Below are positions 32,583 to 40,593 of a stretch of 64,000 nucleotides of DNA, piece by piece; position 1 is the stretch's first letter; every line of letters begins with the position of its first letter. The translations under genes and the position numbers were made by a program. The notes under the pieces are model-generated. The model did no database searches and had not been told where the DNA came from. It worked only from the letters and a program-made list of their open reading frames with translations. The stretch spans positions 434,001 to 498,000 of the forward strand of contig JABTTV010000001.1 of the NCBI GenBank assembly GCA_015075725.1, read 5' to 3'. The DNA comes from Anaerolineales bacterium. GTDB taxonomy: Bacteria; Chloroflexota; Anaerolineae; Anaerolineales; Villigracilaceae.

Positions 32583-33551
32583 ATGACCCACGAACGCGAC
32601 CTAAAAAGCCTGCGTGCCATCAACCTGGGACTGGGCACGAACATCCTGCTCGCCATCGTCAAAACGACATTCGGCATTTTGGGTCACAGTCCCGCCCTAC
32701 TCGCGGAAGGGATCAACTCCACTTCCGATGTCGCCTATTACATCGCCGCCAGCATTCTGGTGCGCATGGCAAACAAACCCGCCGACAGCGACCATCCATA
32801 CGGGCATCGCCAATTCGAGAGCATCGGCTCGCTTCTGATCGGCTCCTTCGTCATCGCCACCGCCCTCGCCGTGTTTTGGGATGCGGTGGACAAGGTCTGG
32901 GATTTTGTGGACGGCGTGGCAGAGTTCACCACATCGCATCCCTTCGCTCTTTATGTCGCGTTTGCCACTGTGATGATAAAGATTTTCCTCACATGGTACA
33001 TTCGCAAACTGGGCCGCGAGACCGGCAATCCTGTCGTGGATGCTCTGGCGTATGATCACCGCAACGACCTCTTCTCTGCAAGCGCGGCGACGGTCGGCAT
33101 TTTCCTCGGCCAGCGCGGTCTGCCATGGGTGGATCCGCTCGCGGGCGCGTTGGTGGCGGTGCTTATCTTCCGCACGGGACTATTCATCCTGCGCGAATCC
33201 TCCACCGATCTGATGGCCGTCATCCCGAGCCGCGACCTGGCAGAGCGCATCTCGGATCTGCTCAAGACGATCGACGGCGTTACTCAACTCGAGGAACTGC
33301 AAGCCCACCGCTTCGGACCTCACATTGTGCTGAATCTGACCATTGGCATCAACGGCGCATTGACCGTTTACGAGGGCGACAGCATCGCCAGCCGCGTGGA
33401 AGAGACCTTGCTTGCCTCCATGCCGAATGTGCGGCGTGTCCATGTCCATTACCATCCCGCCGAGAATGAACACGCGAATATGACCATCGATGAGATTTTG
33501 GAACCCGCGAGAAACAATAATACCCCCCATCACCCTGAATTTCACGAATAA
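32583..33551 (+). CDS. Cation diffusion facilitator family transporter
   Basis: The 322-residue protein is a six-helix CDF metal/proton antiporter with a C-terminal cytoplasmic domain ending in a His-rich tail (TPHHPEFHE). Helix 2 has HSPALLAEGINSTSDV and helix 5 has ALAYDHRNDLFSAS, followed by the family's GHRQFES-type loop. In place of the zinc-type (H/D)xxxD pair the sites read NxxxD and DxxxD, which I associate with Mn2+/Fe2+ carriers. TAAAAT ends six bases before the ATG, so the mRNA is probably leaderless. It follows a Ca/Mn-type P-ATPase. Confidence 0.88.
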   Translation: MTHERDLKSLRAINLGLGTNILLAIVKTTFGILGHSPALLAEGINSTSDVAYYIAASILVRMANKPADSDHPYGHRQFESIGSLLIGSFVIATALAVFWDAVDKVWDFVDGVAEFTTSHPFALYVAFATVMIKIFLTWYIRKLGRETGNPVVDALAYDHRNDLFSASAATVGIFLGQRGLPWVDPLAGALVAVLIFRTGLFILRESSTDLMAVIPSRDLAERISDLLKTIDGVTQLEELQAHRFGPHIVLNLTIGINGALTVYEGDSIASRVEETLLASMPNVRRVHVHYHPAENEHANMTIDEILEPARNNNTPHHPEFHE

Positions 33552-33557
33552 CGCCTT

Positions 33558-33584
33558 GTAGGTCGCGCTTGAAGCGCGACCTAC
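33558..33584. terminator. Hairpin between convergent genes
   Basis: A 13-base perfect arm (GTAGGTCGCGCTT) is mirrored across one base. It overlaps the stop codon of the zinc-ribbon gene and follows the CDF gene. T-rich sequence follows on the plus strand. Confidence 0.65.
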
Positions 33585-34003
33585 TTCTTTCTCGTCAAAA
33601 ACGCATGCAACCTCTCGAGTATTTGCCTCCACTCCGCCTCAGCATTGATCTTCCTCTCCATTTCCCCCGCCCGCTTTTGCATGATCTCCATCACGCGTTC
33701 GTCTTCGCCGGCATCCAGCCAGAAACCGTGGTCGTTAGCAGTGCATGCATCTAGCCGCAGGTCGTATAAGCGGTACTGAAATTCATCCAACATCGCCTTA
33801 CACTGCGGACATGAAAGGTCTGTTCGAGTTTGGTAATGAACCAGGGAGCCCTTGCGTTCATCCTCGTCGAACACCACATCTTCGAGTTTGTCCAATTCAT
33901 CGAAATCCAGCCACATACCGCGGCAGTTCGGGCAGGAATCCACTTCGAACATCCCCTTGTAATATTTCTTGATCAATTCAGATTTGCACTTGGGGCAATT
34001 CAT
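33581..34003 (-). CDS. Zinc-ribbon protein of the zf-TFIIB type
   Basis: The 140-residue protein begins MNCPKCKSELIKKYYKGMFEVDSCPNCRGMWLDFDELDKL, the pattern of the small TFIIB-like zinc finger proteins. A second, altered pair follows: LSCPQCKAML and LDACTANDHGFWLDAGE. A charged coiled segment ends the protein. An ATG 12 bases upstream is an alternative; neither start has a good ribosome binding site. It lies 22 bases after tlyA on the same strand. Function unknown. Confidence 0.75.
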   Translation of the reverse strand: MNCPKCKSELIKKYYKGMFEVDSCPNCRGMWLDFDELDKLEDVVFDEDERKGSLVHYQTRTDLSCPQCKAMLDEFQYRLYDLRLDACTANDHGFWLDAGEDERVMEIMQKRAGEMERKINAEAEWRQILERLHAFLTRKK

Positions 34004-34025
34004 GATTAATGTCATTGCGAAGGCG

Positions 34026-34859
34026 CTAGCCCGAAGCAGTCTCCTCTTTCATGACGAGCTCGACCAAATCCTCCACCACAGCCTCATTCTGTTTCAAATC
34101 CAGCCAGACCAAAAACTCGGCATTCCCCTTGGGACCCAACAGGGAAGATCTCACCAGTCCGCGCAAACCGAAACCTTCGTTCTTCGCAAATGTCAGCACA
34201 TCGATCAAAACTCGCTTGTGGATTTCCGGGTCGCGGATCACGCCATCGCCGCGTGAGACTTCTTTCTTGCCAGCCTCGAATTGGGGCTTGATAAGGGCAA
34301 GGATGTAGTTTTCCACTTTCCACTTTCCATTACCCTCCAAGGCGGAAAGTGGAAAGTGGGCAAACCATTTCTTGATAGCAGGCAATAACACCTTCAACGA
34401 AATAAATGACGCATCCACCGTCACGAAATCGATCTTCTCCGGCAGGGATTCCACAAAACGCGCATTCGTCTCCTCCATCACCATCACGCGGGAATCGTTG
34501 CGCAGCTTCCAATGCAAAATCCCCTTGCCTACGTCGATGGCGTATACTTTTGCCGCGCCGCGTTGCAAGAGACAATCCGTAAACCCGCCCGTGGAGGCAC
34601 CGACATCGGCGCACACCAACCCGGTCACATCGATGGAAAACGCCTTCAACGCGCCTTCGAGTTTCTCGCCGCCGCGCGAGACGAATGTGGGACCCGTATC
34701 GACCGTCAGCGCAGAATCGGGCTCGACCGGAGTGGCAGGCTTGAGCGCGACCTGATCCGCGACCCGCACCTGTCCCGCCATGATGAGCGCCTGGGCTTTG
34801 GCGCGCGAATCCGCCAGGCCTTTTTCCACGAGCAGGATATCCAACCGAACTTTCGGCAT
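34026..34859 (-). CDS. tlyA: TlyA-family rRNA 2'-O-methyltransferase
   Basis: The 277-residue protein combines an S4 RNA-binding domain (1-65; RLDILLVEKGLADSRAKAQALIMAGQVRV) with an FtsJ-like methyltransferase domain. The latter has the AdoMet loop VCADVGASTGGFTDCLLQ and the catalytic Lys region. TlyA adds 2'-O-methyl to cytidines of 16S and 23S rRNA, which in some bacteria makes ribosomes sensitive to capreomycin. TAGAAT ends six bases before the ATG with no ribosome binding site. The gene diverges from the UbiA-family gene across a 29-base gap. Confidence 0.9.
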   Translation of the reverse strand: MPKVRLDILLVEKGLADSRAKAQALIMAGQVRVADQVALKPATPVEPDSALTVDTGPTFVSRGGEKLEGALKAFSIDVTGLVCADVGASTGGFTDCLLQRGAAKVYAIDVGKGILHWKLRNDSRVMVMEETNARFVESLPEKIDFVTVDASFISLKVLLPAIKKWFAHFPLSALEGNGKWKVENYILALIKPQFEAGKKEVSRGDGVIRDPEIHKRVLIDVLTFAKNEGFGLRGLVRSSLLGPKGNAEFLVWLDLKQNEAVVEDLVELVMKEETASG

Positions 34860-34865
34860 GAAAAT

Positions 34866-34871
34866 ATTCTA
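34866..34871 (-). promoter_or_regulatory. -10 box of a presumed leaderless promoter, tlyA
   Basis: On the minus strand this reads TAGAAT, exactly six bases before the tlyA ATG. TTAACA lies 18 bases upstream as a fair -35 box. Confidence 0.6.
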
Positions 34872-34876
34872 TCAGG

Positions 34877-34882
34877 TAAAAT
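34877..34882 (+). promoter_or_regulatory. -10 box of a presumed leaderless promoter, UbiA-family gene
   Basis: TAAAAT stands exactly six bases before the ATG at 34889. The tlyA -10 box is only 5 bases away on the other strand, so the two promoters overlap almost completely. Confidence 0.55.
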
Positions 34883-34888
34883 AGCCGC

Positions 34889-35758
34889 ATGTTAACCGCA
34901 CTGTTCAAAACCATGCGTCCGCGCCAATGGACGAAGAACGTTTTTATCTTCGCCGCGCTGGTCTTCGACAAACAACTTTTTAACCTCGATTCCTTCCTGC
35001 GCACGCTCGCGGGCTTTGTGTTGTTCTGTCTGATATCCTCCAGCGTCTACATCTTCAACGACCTCGCCGACGTGGAAGCCGACCGCCAGCATCCCGATAA
35101 AAAGAACCGCCCGATCGCCGCGGGCAAGCTTCCGGTGGGCGCTGCATGGACTGCGGGAATTATCATCGTCCTCATTACGTTTGCGCTTGCGTGGCTCCTC
35201 GCCCCCGGTTTCGAGTATGTCGTCGTTTGTTATTTCCTTCTCAACATGGCATACACCAAATGGCTCAAACACATCGCCATACTGGATGTGCTCATCATCG
35301 CGGCGGGATTCGTGCTGCGCGTTCATGCAGGTGTGACGCTCATCGCCGTCGAACGTTTCTCCCCCTGGCTCTACGTGGTCATGACCCTGCTCTCGCTTTT
35401 CCTCGGTTTCGGAAAACGCCGCGCCGAAATGGCATTGTTGGCGCACGGCGCGGGCTCGCACCGCAAGGTATTCGACGGTTATACGCTGCCACTGCTCGAC
35501 CAATATATCATGATCGTCTCTGGCACAACCATCGTCGCATATTCGCTCTACACCTTCAATGCCCCCAACGTCCCGGACAACCATTCGATGATGCTCACCA
35601 TTCCGTTCGTGGTCTACGCCATCTTCCGCTATCTCTATCTGATCGAAGTCAAACATGCGGGCGGCACACCGGAGGAGATCCTGCTCTCCGACCGCCCGTT
35701 TCAAATTTCCATGTTCCTGTGGGCCTTCGCCGTTCTCGCCATCTTCTATTTTTCATGA
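34889..35758 (+). CDS. UbiA-family polyprenyl-phosphate phosphoribosyltransferase-like protein
   Basis: The 289-residue membrane enzyme has about eight helices. The first Asp-rich motif is NDxxDxxxD at 57-65, followed by RQHPDKKNRPIAAG. RPRQWTKN at 10-17 and the HPxKxxRPIAAGxL stretch are the marks of the decaprenyl-phosphate phosphoribosyltransferase branch, which makes a polyprenyl-phosphate pentose precursor for cell-wall polysaccharide in mycobacteria. The role here would be polyprenyl-linked sugar synthesis. Its stop overlaps the mevalonate kinase start by 4 bases (ATGA). Confidence 0.82.
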   Translation: MLTALFKTMRPRQWTKNVFIFAALVFDKQLFNLDSFLRTLAGFVLFCLISSSVYIFNDLADVEADRQHPDKKNRPIAAGKLPVGAAWTAGIIIVLITFALAWLLAPGFEYVVVCYFLLNMAYTKWLKHIAILDVLIIAAGFVLRVHAGVTLIAVERFSPWLYVVMTLLSLFLGFGKRRAEMALLAHGAGSHRKVFDGYTLPLLDQYIMIVSGTTIVAYSLYTFNAPNVPDNHSMMLTIPFVVYAIFRYLYLIEVKHAGGTPEEILLSDRPFQISMFLWAFAVLAIFYFS

Positions 35759-36678
35759 AAGCCTCCGCCCCCGGCAAGGTCATACTCTTCGGCGAACATG
35801 CAGTTGTTTACAATCGTCCCGCCCTTGCCGTGCCCGTGAATCAGGTTCAAGTGGAAGTCGAAGTCTCGGAGTCGGGTCAACCCGGCATCCGAATCCAAGC
35901 CCCGATAATCGGACTCACCTCAGACCTTGCCTCGCTTCCTTCCGACCATCCAATTGGGTCGGTGATACTGAAAACGATTCGACACCTTGGCGTTTCCCCC
36001 CTCACAAACCTCTCCATCCAAATTCATTCAACCATCCCCGTCGCTGCAGGGCTTGGCTCCGGCGCGGCGGTTTCGGTTGCCTTGGTCCGCGCGCTTTCTT
36101 CCTTCCTCGATCATCCGCTCCCGGATGCGGAGATCAACACCCTCGTGTTCGAGATCGAAAAACTCCATCACGGCACACCCTCCGGCATCGACAATACCGT
36201 CATCACCTACAACATGCCGGTTTATTACATCAAAGGCCAGCCCATCGAGACGTTCAAGTGCGGCAAACCCTTCACCCTCGTCATCGGTGATACCGGCGTC
36301 CCTGCGCCGACCAAAGAATCGGTCGGCGACGTGAGGCGGCTGTGGTTGAGGGAAACGATTCGTTTCGAAGAGATATTCAATGAGATCGCCCAGATCTCCC
36401 TCATCGCGCGCCGTTCCATCGAAAGCGGCAAGCCCGAACTGCTGGGCGAGTTGATGAATCACAATCACGAATTGCTACGACAAATGACCGTCTCCTCCCC
36501 GGAACTGGACAACCTGGTCGATACCGCAAAGCAAGCGGGCGCGCTCGGAGCCAAACTCAGCGGCGGCGGCCGCGGCGGAAATATGATCGCGTTGGTCGAG
36601 CGAGCCTCAGCGGAGTCTGTGGCGGAGGCGTTAATCTCCACAGGCGCGAAGCAGACGATCATTACCGAAGTCAAGTAA
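35755..36678 (+). CDS. mvk: Mevalonate kinase
   Basis: The 307-residue GHMP kinase phosphorylates mevalonate for isoprenoid synthesis. The N-terminus is SAPGKVILFGEHAVVYNRPALAVPV. The ATP loop is IPVAAGLGSGAAVSVALVRAL (near 96-116), then HHGTPSGIDN and the C-terminal KLSGGGRGGNMIAL. ATG at 35755 is chosen because it overlaps the upstream stop; an earlier in-frame start lies deep in the UbiA-family gene. A mevalonate pathway is unusual outside Chloroflexota, some Firmicutes and a few other bacterial groups. Coupling to a polyprenyl-phosphate enzyme makes sense. Confidence 0.93.
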   Translation: MKASAPGKVILFGEHAVVYNRPALAVPVNQVQVEVEVSESGQPGIRIQAPIIGLTSDLASLPSDHPIGSVILKTIRHLGVSPLTNLSIQIHSTIPVAAGLGSGAAVSVALVRALSSFLDHPLPDAEINTLVFEIEKLHHGTPSGIDNTVITYNMPVYYIKGQPIETFKCGKPFTLVIGDTGVPAPTKESVGDVRRLWLRETIRFEEIFNEIAQISLIARRSIESGKPELLGELMNHNHELLRQMTVSSPELDNLVDTAKQAGALGAKLSGGGRGGNMIALVERASAESVAEALISTGAKQTIITEVK

Positions 36679-36685
36679 TTCACAC

Positions 36686-37297
36686 ATGAAATCGAAATGG
36701 TTCGCGCCGATCCCGCCTTATCTCGCCATTTGGATAGGGCTGTTTCTTTTCAAAAACTCCTGGGCAGCCTTGATCGGTTTTCATCTTGCAATTCTTATTG
36801 TCTTGTTCATTTTAAGACCTCATTTGCCGTTAAGTACCTTCTTAAGAAATGCGGATAAACGCCTGCTTATATTTACTTTAGCGCTTTGCGCTTTAAGCGG
36901 ACCCGGTTTATATCTGCTAAGGAACGTGCTTGGAATTTCAGCGAATCTCCGCATGCAACTTGCAGAACTTGGTTTAAGCGGGGACGTTTGGGTTGGATTT
37001 ATTCTATATTTTTCGGTGGTCAATCCCATCATCGAGGAATATTTTTGGCGCGGCGCATTGGGAAGCGACATAAGAACATTTCATTCCATCGATTTCGTTT
37101 ATGCCGGTTATCACGCCATGGTGCTTTGGAATAAAACTTCATTTTTTTCGATGGGACTAACGATCTTCTCATTGACCTGCATGGGTTGGCTTTGGCGGCA
37201 GATTTACCGTCTTGATGACAGTCTGCTTACCCCAGTGCTTGGTCATGCAGTCGCAGATCTTTCGATTCTGCTGGCTGTATTCTTTATAGTAAATTGA
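36686..37297 (+). CDS. CPBP-family intramembrane metalloprotease
   Basis: The 203-residue membrane protein shows the CPBP (CAAX protease and bacteriocin-processing) motifs. The Glu-Glu box is PIIEEYFWRG, the second motif is VYAGYHAMV, and the third is LTPVLGHAVADLS. Around them are six likely helices. Members cleave membrane or prenylated substrates or confer bacteriocin resistance; the substrate here is unknown. It starts 7 bases after the mevalonate kinase stop, so it may belong to the same transcript. AT content is higher than that of its neighbours. Confidence 0.8.
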   Translation: MKSKWFAPIPPYLAIWIGLFLFKNSWAALIGFHLAILIVLFILRPHLPLSTFLRNADKRLLIFTLALCALSGPGLYLLRNVLGISANLRMQLAELGLSGDVWVGFILYFSVVNPIIEEYFWRGALGSDIRTFHSIDFVYAGYHAMVLWNKTSFFSMGLTIFSLTCMGWLWRQIYRLDDSLLTPVLGHAVADLSILLAVFFIVN

Positions 37298-37300
37298 TCG

Positions 37301-38068
37301 ATGAATATCCTCGCTCTGAAATTGATCCTCGCCCCGCTCATCATCGGCTCAGCCAGCCTCGCGGGCCGCCGCTGGGGTCCCGCCGTCAGCGGATGGCTGG
37401 TTGCTCTGCCGCTTACTTCAGGACCGATCATTTTCTTCGTGGCGGTCAGTGAAGGCATTTCGTTTGCGGCAAGGTCCGCGCTCGGAGTGTTGAGCGGCGG
37501 TATCTCTGTTGTGATCTACGCGGTCGTCTATCCGCGGCTTGCGGTGCGTTTTCCCTGGCAGGTATCGATCACGGGAAGCTTGTTCGCGTTCCTGCTGAGC
37601 ACGTTGTTCTTTCAGAACGTCGAACTCCCGTTCTGGCTGGTCTCGCCCGCAGTCCTCCTTTTGATCACGGGCGGATTGTCCCGGATGCCGGATGAAAAAG
37701 TCGAAACAGGCAATGCCACATTGAGTAAATGGGATATTCCGTTACGGATATTGATCGGGACAGGCATTATTTTGCTGATCACCGGCATCGCCCCCTTCAT
37801 CGGTCCGCGATTGACCGGCTTGTTGACGACCATCCCCCTGTACAGCACCATCCTGGTCATTTTTGCCCACCGGAGTCACGGACCTGCCGCCGCAGGAAAC
37901 GTCATGCGCGGGCTGCTCTTTGGCTTGTTCGCATTTACGGGCTTTTTTATCGTCCTCAGCCTGCTGATCGAACGGACCAGCCTCGCCGTTTCATTCGGTT
38001 TGGCGGCGCTGACCGCATTGGCGGTGCAGGGAACTTCGCTTTTCATTTTGCGGAAGCTGCATGGATAA
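37301..38068 (+). CDS. Polytopic membrane protein with internal repeat
   Basis: The 255-residue protein has about eight helices and looks like two similar halves. LILAPLIIGSASLAGRRWGP, then VALPLTSGPIIFFVA in the first half parallels ILLITGIAPFIGPRLTGL, then TIPLYSTILVIFAH in the second. No family recognised; the duplicated LxGP-T-x-P-L pattern suggests a transporter. It begins 3 bases after the CPBP protease gene. Its end overlaps the convergent GNAT gene by 26 bases. Confidence 0.65.
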   Translation: MNILALKLILAPLIIGSASLAGRRWGPAVSGWLVALPLTSGPIIFFVAVSEGISFAARSALGVLSGGISVVIYAVVYPRLAVRFPWQVSITGSLFAFLLSTLFFQNVELPFWLVSPAVLLLITGGLSRMPDEKVETGNATLSKWDIPLRILIGTGIILLITGIAPFIGPRLTGLLTTIPLYSTILVIFAHRSHGPAAAGNVMRGLLFGLFAFTGFFIVLSLLIERTSLAVSFGLAALTALAVQGTSLFILRKLHG

Positions 38069-39197
38069 CCGCGCCTTGCAGGCAGCGTTGGTATGTTCGG
38101 TGGGTCTTGTAGAAATCGATGCCGAAGTTCTCCATATCCCTTTGCATGGCTTCGTTCTCCACGCCGATCTGAACTACCTCGGCGTGTTTGAACCGTCCTG
38201 ATCCTCGCACTGATTTGAACATCTCACTGTAAAGAATCGCCATCCCGCCAGAGCCGCGGTATTCGGGGGTCAAACCCGCGCCGTTGATATTCAGCCAGTC
38301 GGTGCGCTTGAGTTCGCGCAGCATCGCCACCCAGCCGAAGGGGAAAAGTCTTCCACGGGTCTTTTGCAATGCGGCGGAGATATCCGGGTATGCCAGCAAG
38401 AATCCAACCGGCTCATCCCCCTTCATCACGATCTTGATCAATTTCGGGTCTGCAAACCAAAGCAGTTGGTCTGCCAATGCGTTTGCTTCGTCATCTGAGA
38501 TTGGGGCATTGCCTGCGGTTCCGCGCAACGCTCCGTTGTAGAGGTCTTTCAACTTTGGAACAAGGGAACGCAGATCGGATCGTTTCTCGTAGCGGGCGAT
38601 GCGAAGCCCGCGGCGGTCCCTGATCCTTCCTGCAAGTTCATGAATGCGTTCTGGGAATTGAACATCCGTGCCGATATAACCGGAAACCGTTTCACCAAGT
38701 TTTACAAATCCCTGCGCCTCGATCAGATCAACGTAATAGGAAGGATTGTAGGGAAGCCCGAAGGCTGGGCGGTGTTGGAATCCCTTCACGAGCAGGCCGA
38801 ACCCGTCCATGGGCGTAAAGCCTTTGGGACCGAGAATTCTGGTCAAGCCGCGAGAGCGTGCCCACTCAAAACCCGCGGTGAAAAGTCCCTGCGCGGCTTC
38901 GGGGTTGTTCTCACATTCGAATAGATAGAAGAAGGCGGTCGATTCTTTATTGAACTCGTTGTAAGGGCGGTTATCCAATACGGCAAGCCGTCCGATGGGG
39001 CGGGTTTTCTGGTAGGCGATAAAGAAACCGGCATGTGAATGTTTATGGAACGGGAACCGCTTCGGGTTAAGCCTGAGGCGTTCGTCGATTTGCAGGGGCG
39101 GCACCCACTGGGGAATGTCCCGATAGATGGAAAAGGGCAGGGCGAGGAAATCCTCCAGATGGGGTTTGTGATCGATTTCGACCCGGACAATGCGCAT
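38043..39197 (-). CDS. GNAT-like acyltransferase family protein, copy 2
   Basis: The 384-residue protein shares its arrangement with the one at 14.1-15.2 kb: YRDIPQWVPPLQIDERLRL, GFFIAYQKTRPIGRLAVLDN, and a C-terminal GNAT-like segment (INGAGLTPEYRGSGGMAILYSEM) with the R/Q-x-x-G-x-G/A acyl-CoA loop. Both are about 370-384 residues and both are followed or preceded by a transporter gene. Substrate unknown. An MFS carrier gene ends 16 bases upstream. Confidence 0.65.
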   Translation of the reverse strand: MRIVRVEIDHKPHLEDFLALPFSIYRDIPQWVPPLQIDERLRLNPKRFPFHKHSHAGFFIAYQKTRPIGRLAVLDNRPYNEFNKESTAFFYLFECENNPEAAQGLFTAGFEWARSRGLTRILGPKGFTPMDGFGLLVKGFQHRPAFGLPYNPSYYVDLIEAQGFVKLGETVSGYIGTDVQFPERIHELAGRIRDRRGLRIARYEKRSDLRSLVPKLKDLYNGALRGTAGNAPISDDEANALADQLLWFADPKLIKIVMKGDEPVGFLLAYPDISAALQKTRGRLFPFGWVAMLRELKRTDWLNINGAGLTPEYRGSGGMAILYSEMFKSVRGSGRFKHAEVVQIGVENEAMQRDMENFGIDFYKTHRTYQRCLQGAVIHAASAK

Positions 39198-39213
39198 GAC
39201 TCGCCGCGCAAAT

Positions 39214-40506
39214 TTAATTTGCGTTCATTGATTTGGCGCGTTCCGTCATTTGTTCGCGCAAGTTGTGTGAATCCCCGTCGATGGTAAAGATCGCGCCGAT
39301 GTAGAAGAGGAAACACAATCCCCACGCGACGGTACAGATGAGAAGGATCGCCGTCTTGAGATCGATCGCATCGGCGATGAGACCGGTGAGGATCGGGGCA
39401 AATGCCGCGCCCGCGTTTTCGATGAAATATTCCACCGCCTGCGCCGTCGAGCGGACCTCGGGTACGGTCACATCATAGACAGTGGCGATGACGTTTGCGG
39501 AGGAAAGCGGCATGAAGATCGCGGTCAGACACATGAAGACAAAGAATTGATTTCGGTTTTCGGTGGGAGTGTTGAGCGCAAGGAATATGAAGACCGCGCC
39601 CAGCAACACGCCGATAATGGATACCAGGATGCGTCCCTTGTTCGTACGTTTGAATGCCGCATCGCCGAGCGCGCCGCCGAGGAAATATCCGCCTGCCAGG
39701 ATGAGGATGACTGGCGCCATTGTGAACAGGATGCCGTTCGCGTCGTAACCGCGTTCCCTTTCAAGATAAGCAAAGAAGAAATAAGTGATGACGTTCCAGG
39801 GGAAGACGCCCGCAAAGCCCTGCAAAAAGACGAACCACATGGTTTTTTTCTTGAAGATGTCCCTCGCTTCGGTCCACGAGAATTTGAAGGTCTGCATCTC
39901 GGTCATGTTCTCGAATTCGGGTTCGGCTTTACCGCGCGGCATTTCCTTCACGCCGAAGAAGATCAGCAAGGCGATCACCAATCCGAGCGAGCCGGTGATG
40001 TAGAACACGCTTCGCCACCCGCCGATGGCTGGCGCGACCATCAGGGCAAGGATCATCCCAACGAGATAGCCGATGGGTTGGGCGAGTTGCAAAACTCCGT
40101 ACACCTTGCCGCGAATGTTCGGACCGAAATAGTCTGCGATGAGCGTGTACAAGCCGGGGTAGGACGAATCATCGATTCCGGTCGACGCGCGTGTGACGAG
40201 AAATCCGCCGAACGTTTTTACGATGGCGTTCAACCAAGTGGTGGAGCCCCAGATGAACGAAGCCAGCGAGAGCAGTCTCGTTCGCGAAAAGCGGTCGTAT
40301 AGATATCCCCAGATCGGGTACAGGACCGTTGCGACGATCAGGGCTCCCGAATTTACCAAGCCCCACTCCGTGTTGCTTATCTTGAAATCATTGCTGATCT
40401 GCACCTGGAGCGAACCGATCATCAATTTGTCGGTCTGGTGCAGGAGCATGAAGAAGAAGAATACAACGACCACGAACCAGCGGTAACGCGAATGACCTAC
40501 TGACAT
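39214..40506 (-). CDS. MFS transporter
   Basis: The 430-residue protein has about 12 helices. The first loop region WGYLYDRFSRTRLLSLASFIWGSTTWLNA is the motif-A segment. TRASTGIDDSSYPGLYTLIADYFGPNIRGKVYGVLQLAQPIG matches the anion:cation symporter or spinster-like branch. Substrate unknown. GGGGAGGG lies just before the ATG. Its gene is followed by the GNAT-like gene, as for the symporter/GNAT pair at 15 kb. Confidence 0.82.
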   Translation of the reverse strand: MSVGHSRYRWFVVVVFFFFMLLHQTDKLMIGSLQVQISNDFKISNTEWGLVNSGALIVATVLYPIWGYLYDRFSRTRLLSLASFIWGSTTWLNAIVKTFGGFLVTRASTGIDDSSYPGLYTLIADYFGPNIRGKVYGVLQLAQPIGYLVGMILALMVAPAIGGWRSVFYITGSLGLVIALLIFFGVKEMPRGKAEPEFENMTEMQTFKFSWTEARDIFKKKTMWFVFLQGFAGVFPWNVITYFFFAYLERERGYDANGILFTMAPVILILAGGYFLGGALGDAAFKRTNKGRILVSIIGVLLGAVFIFLALNTPTENRNQFFVFMCLTAIFMPLSSANVIATVYDVTVPEVRSTAQAVEYFIENAGAAFAPILTGLIADAIDLKTAILLICTVAWGLCFLFYIGAIFTIDGDSHNLREQMTERAKSMNAN

Positions 40507-40593
40507 AAAAGCCCTCCCCGGCTTGCGATTTTAGATTGTGTGTTGGCGTTTGTGCCATGGGATCACCACAACACGCCTGCACCATCCCCAATT

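Noticed and set aside
35146..35754. Upstream extension of the mevalonate kinase frame to about 510 residues
   Set aside because: The extra 203 residues overlap the UbiA-family gene and are Arg/His-rich; kinase homology begins exactly at the ATG at 35755.
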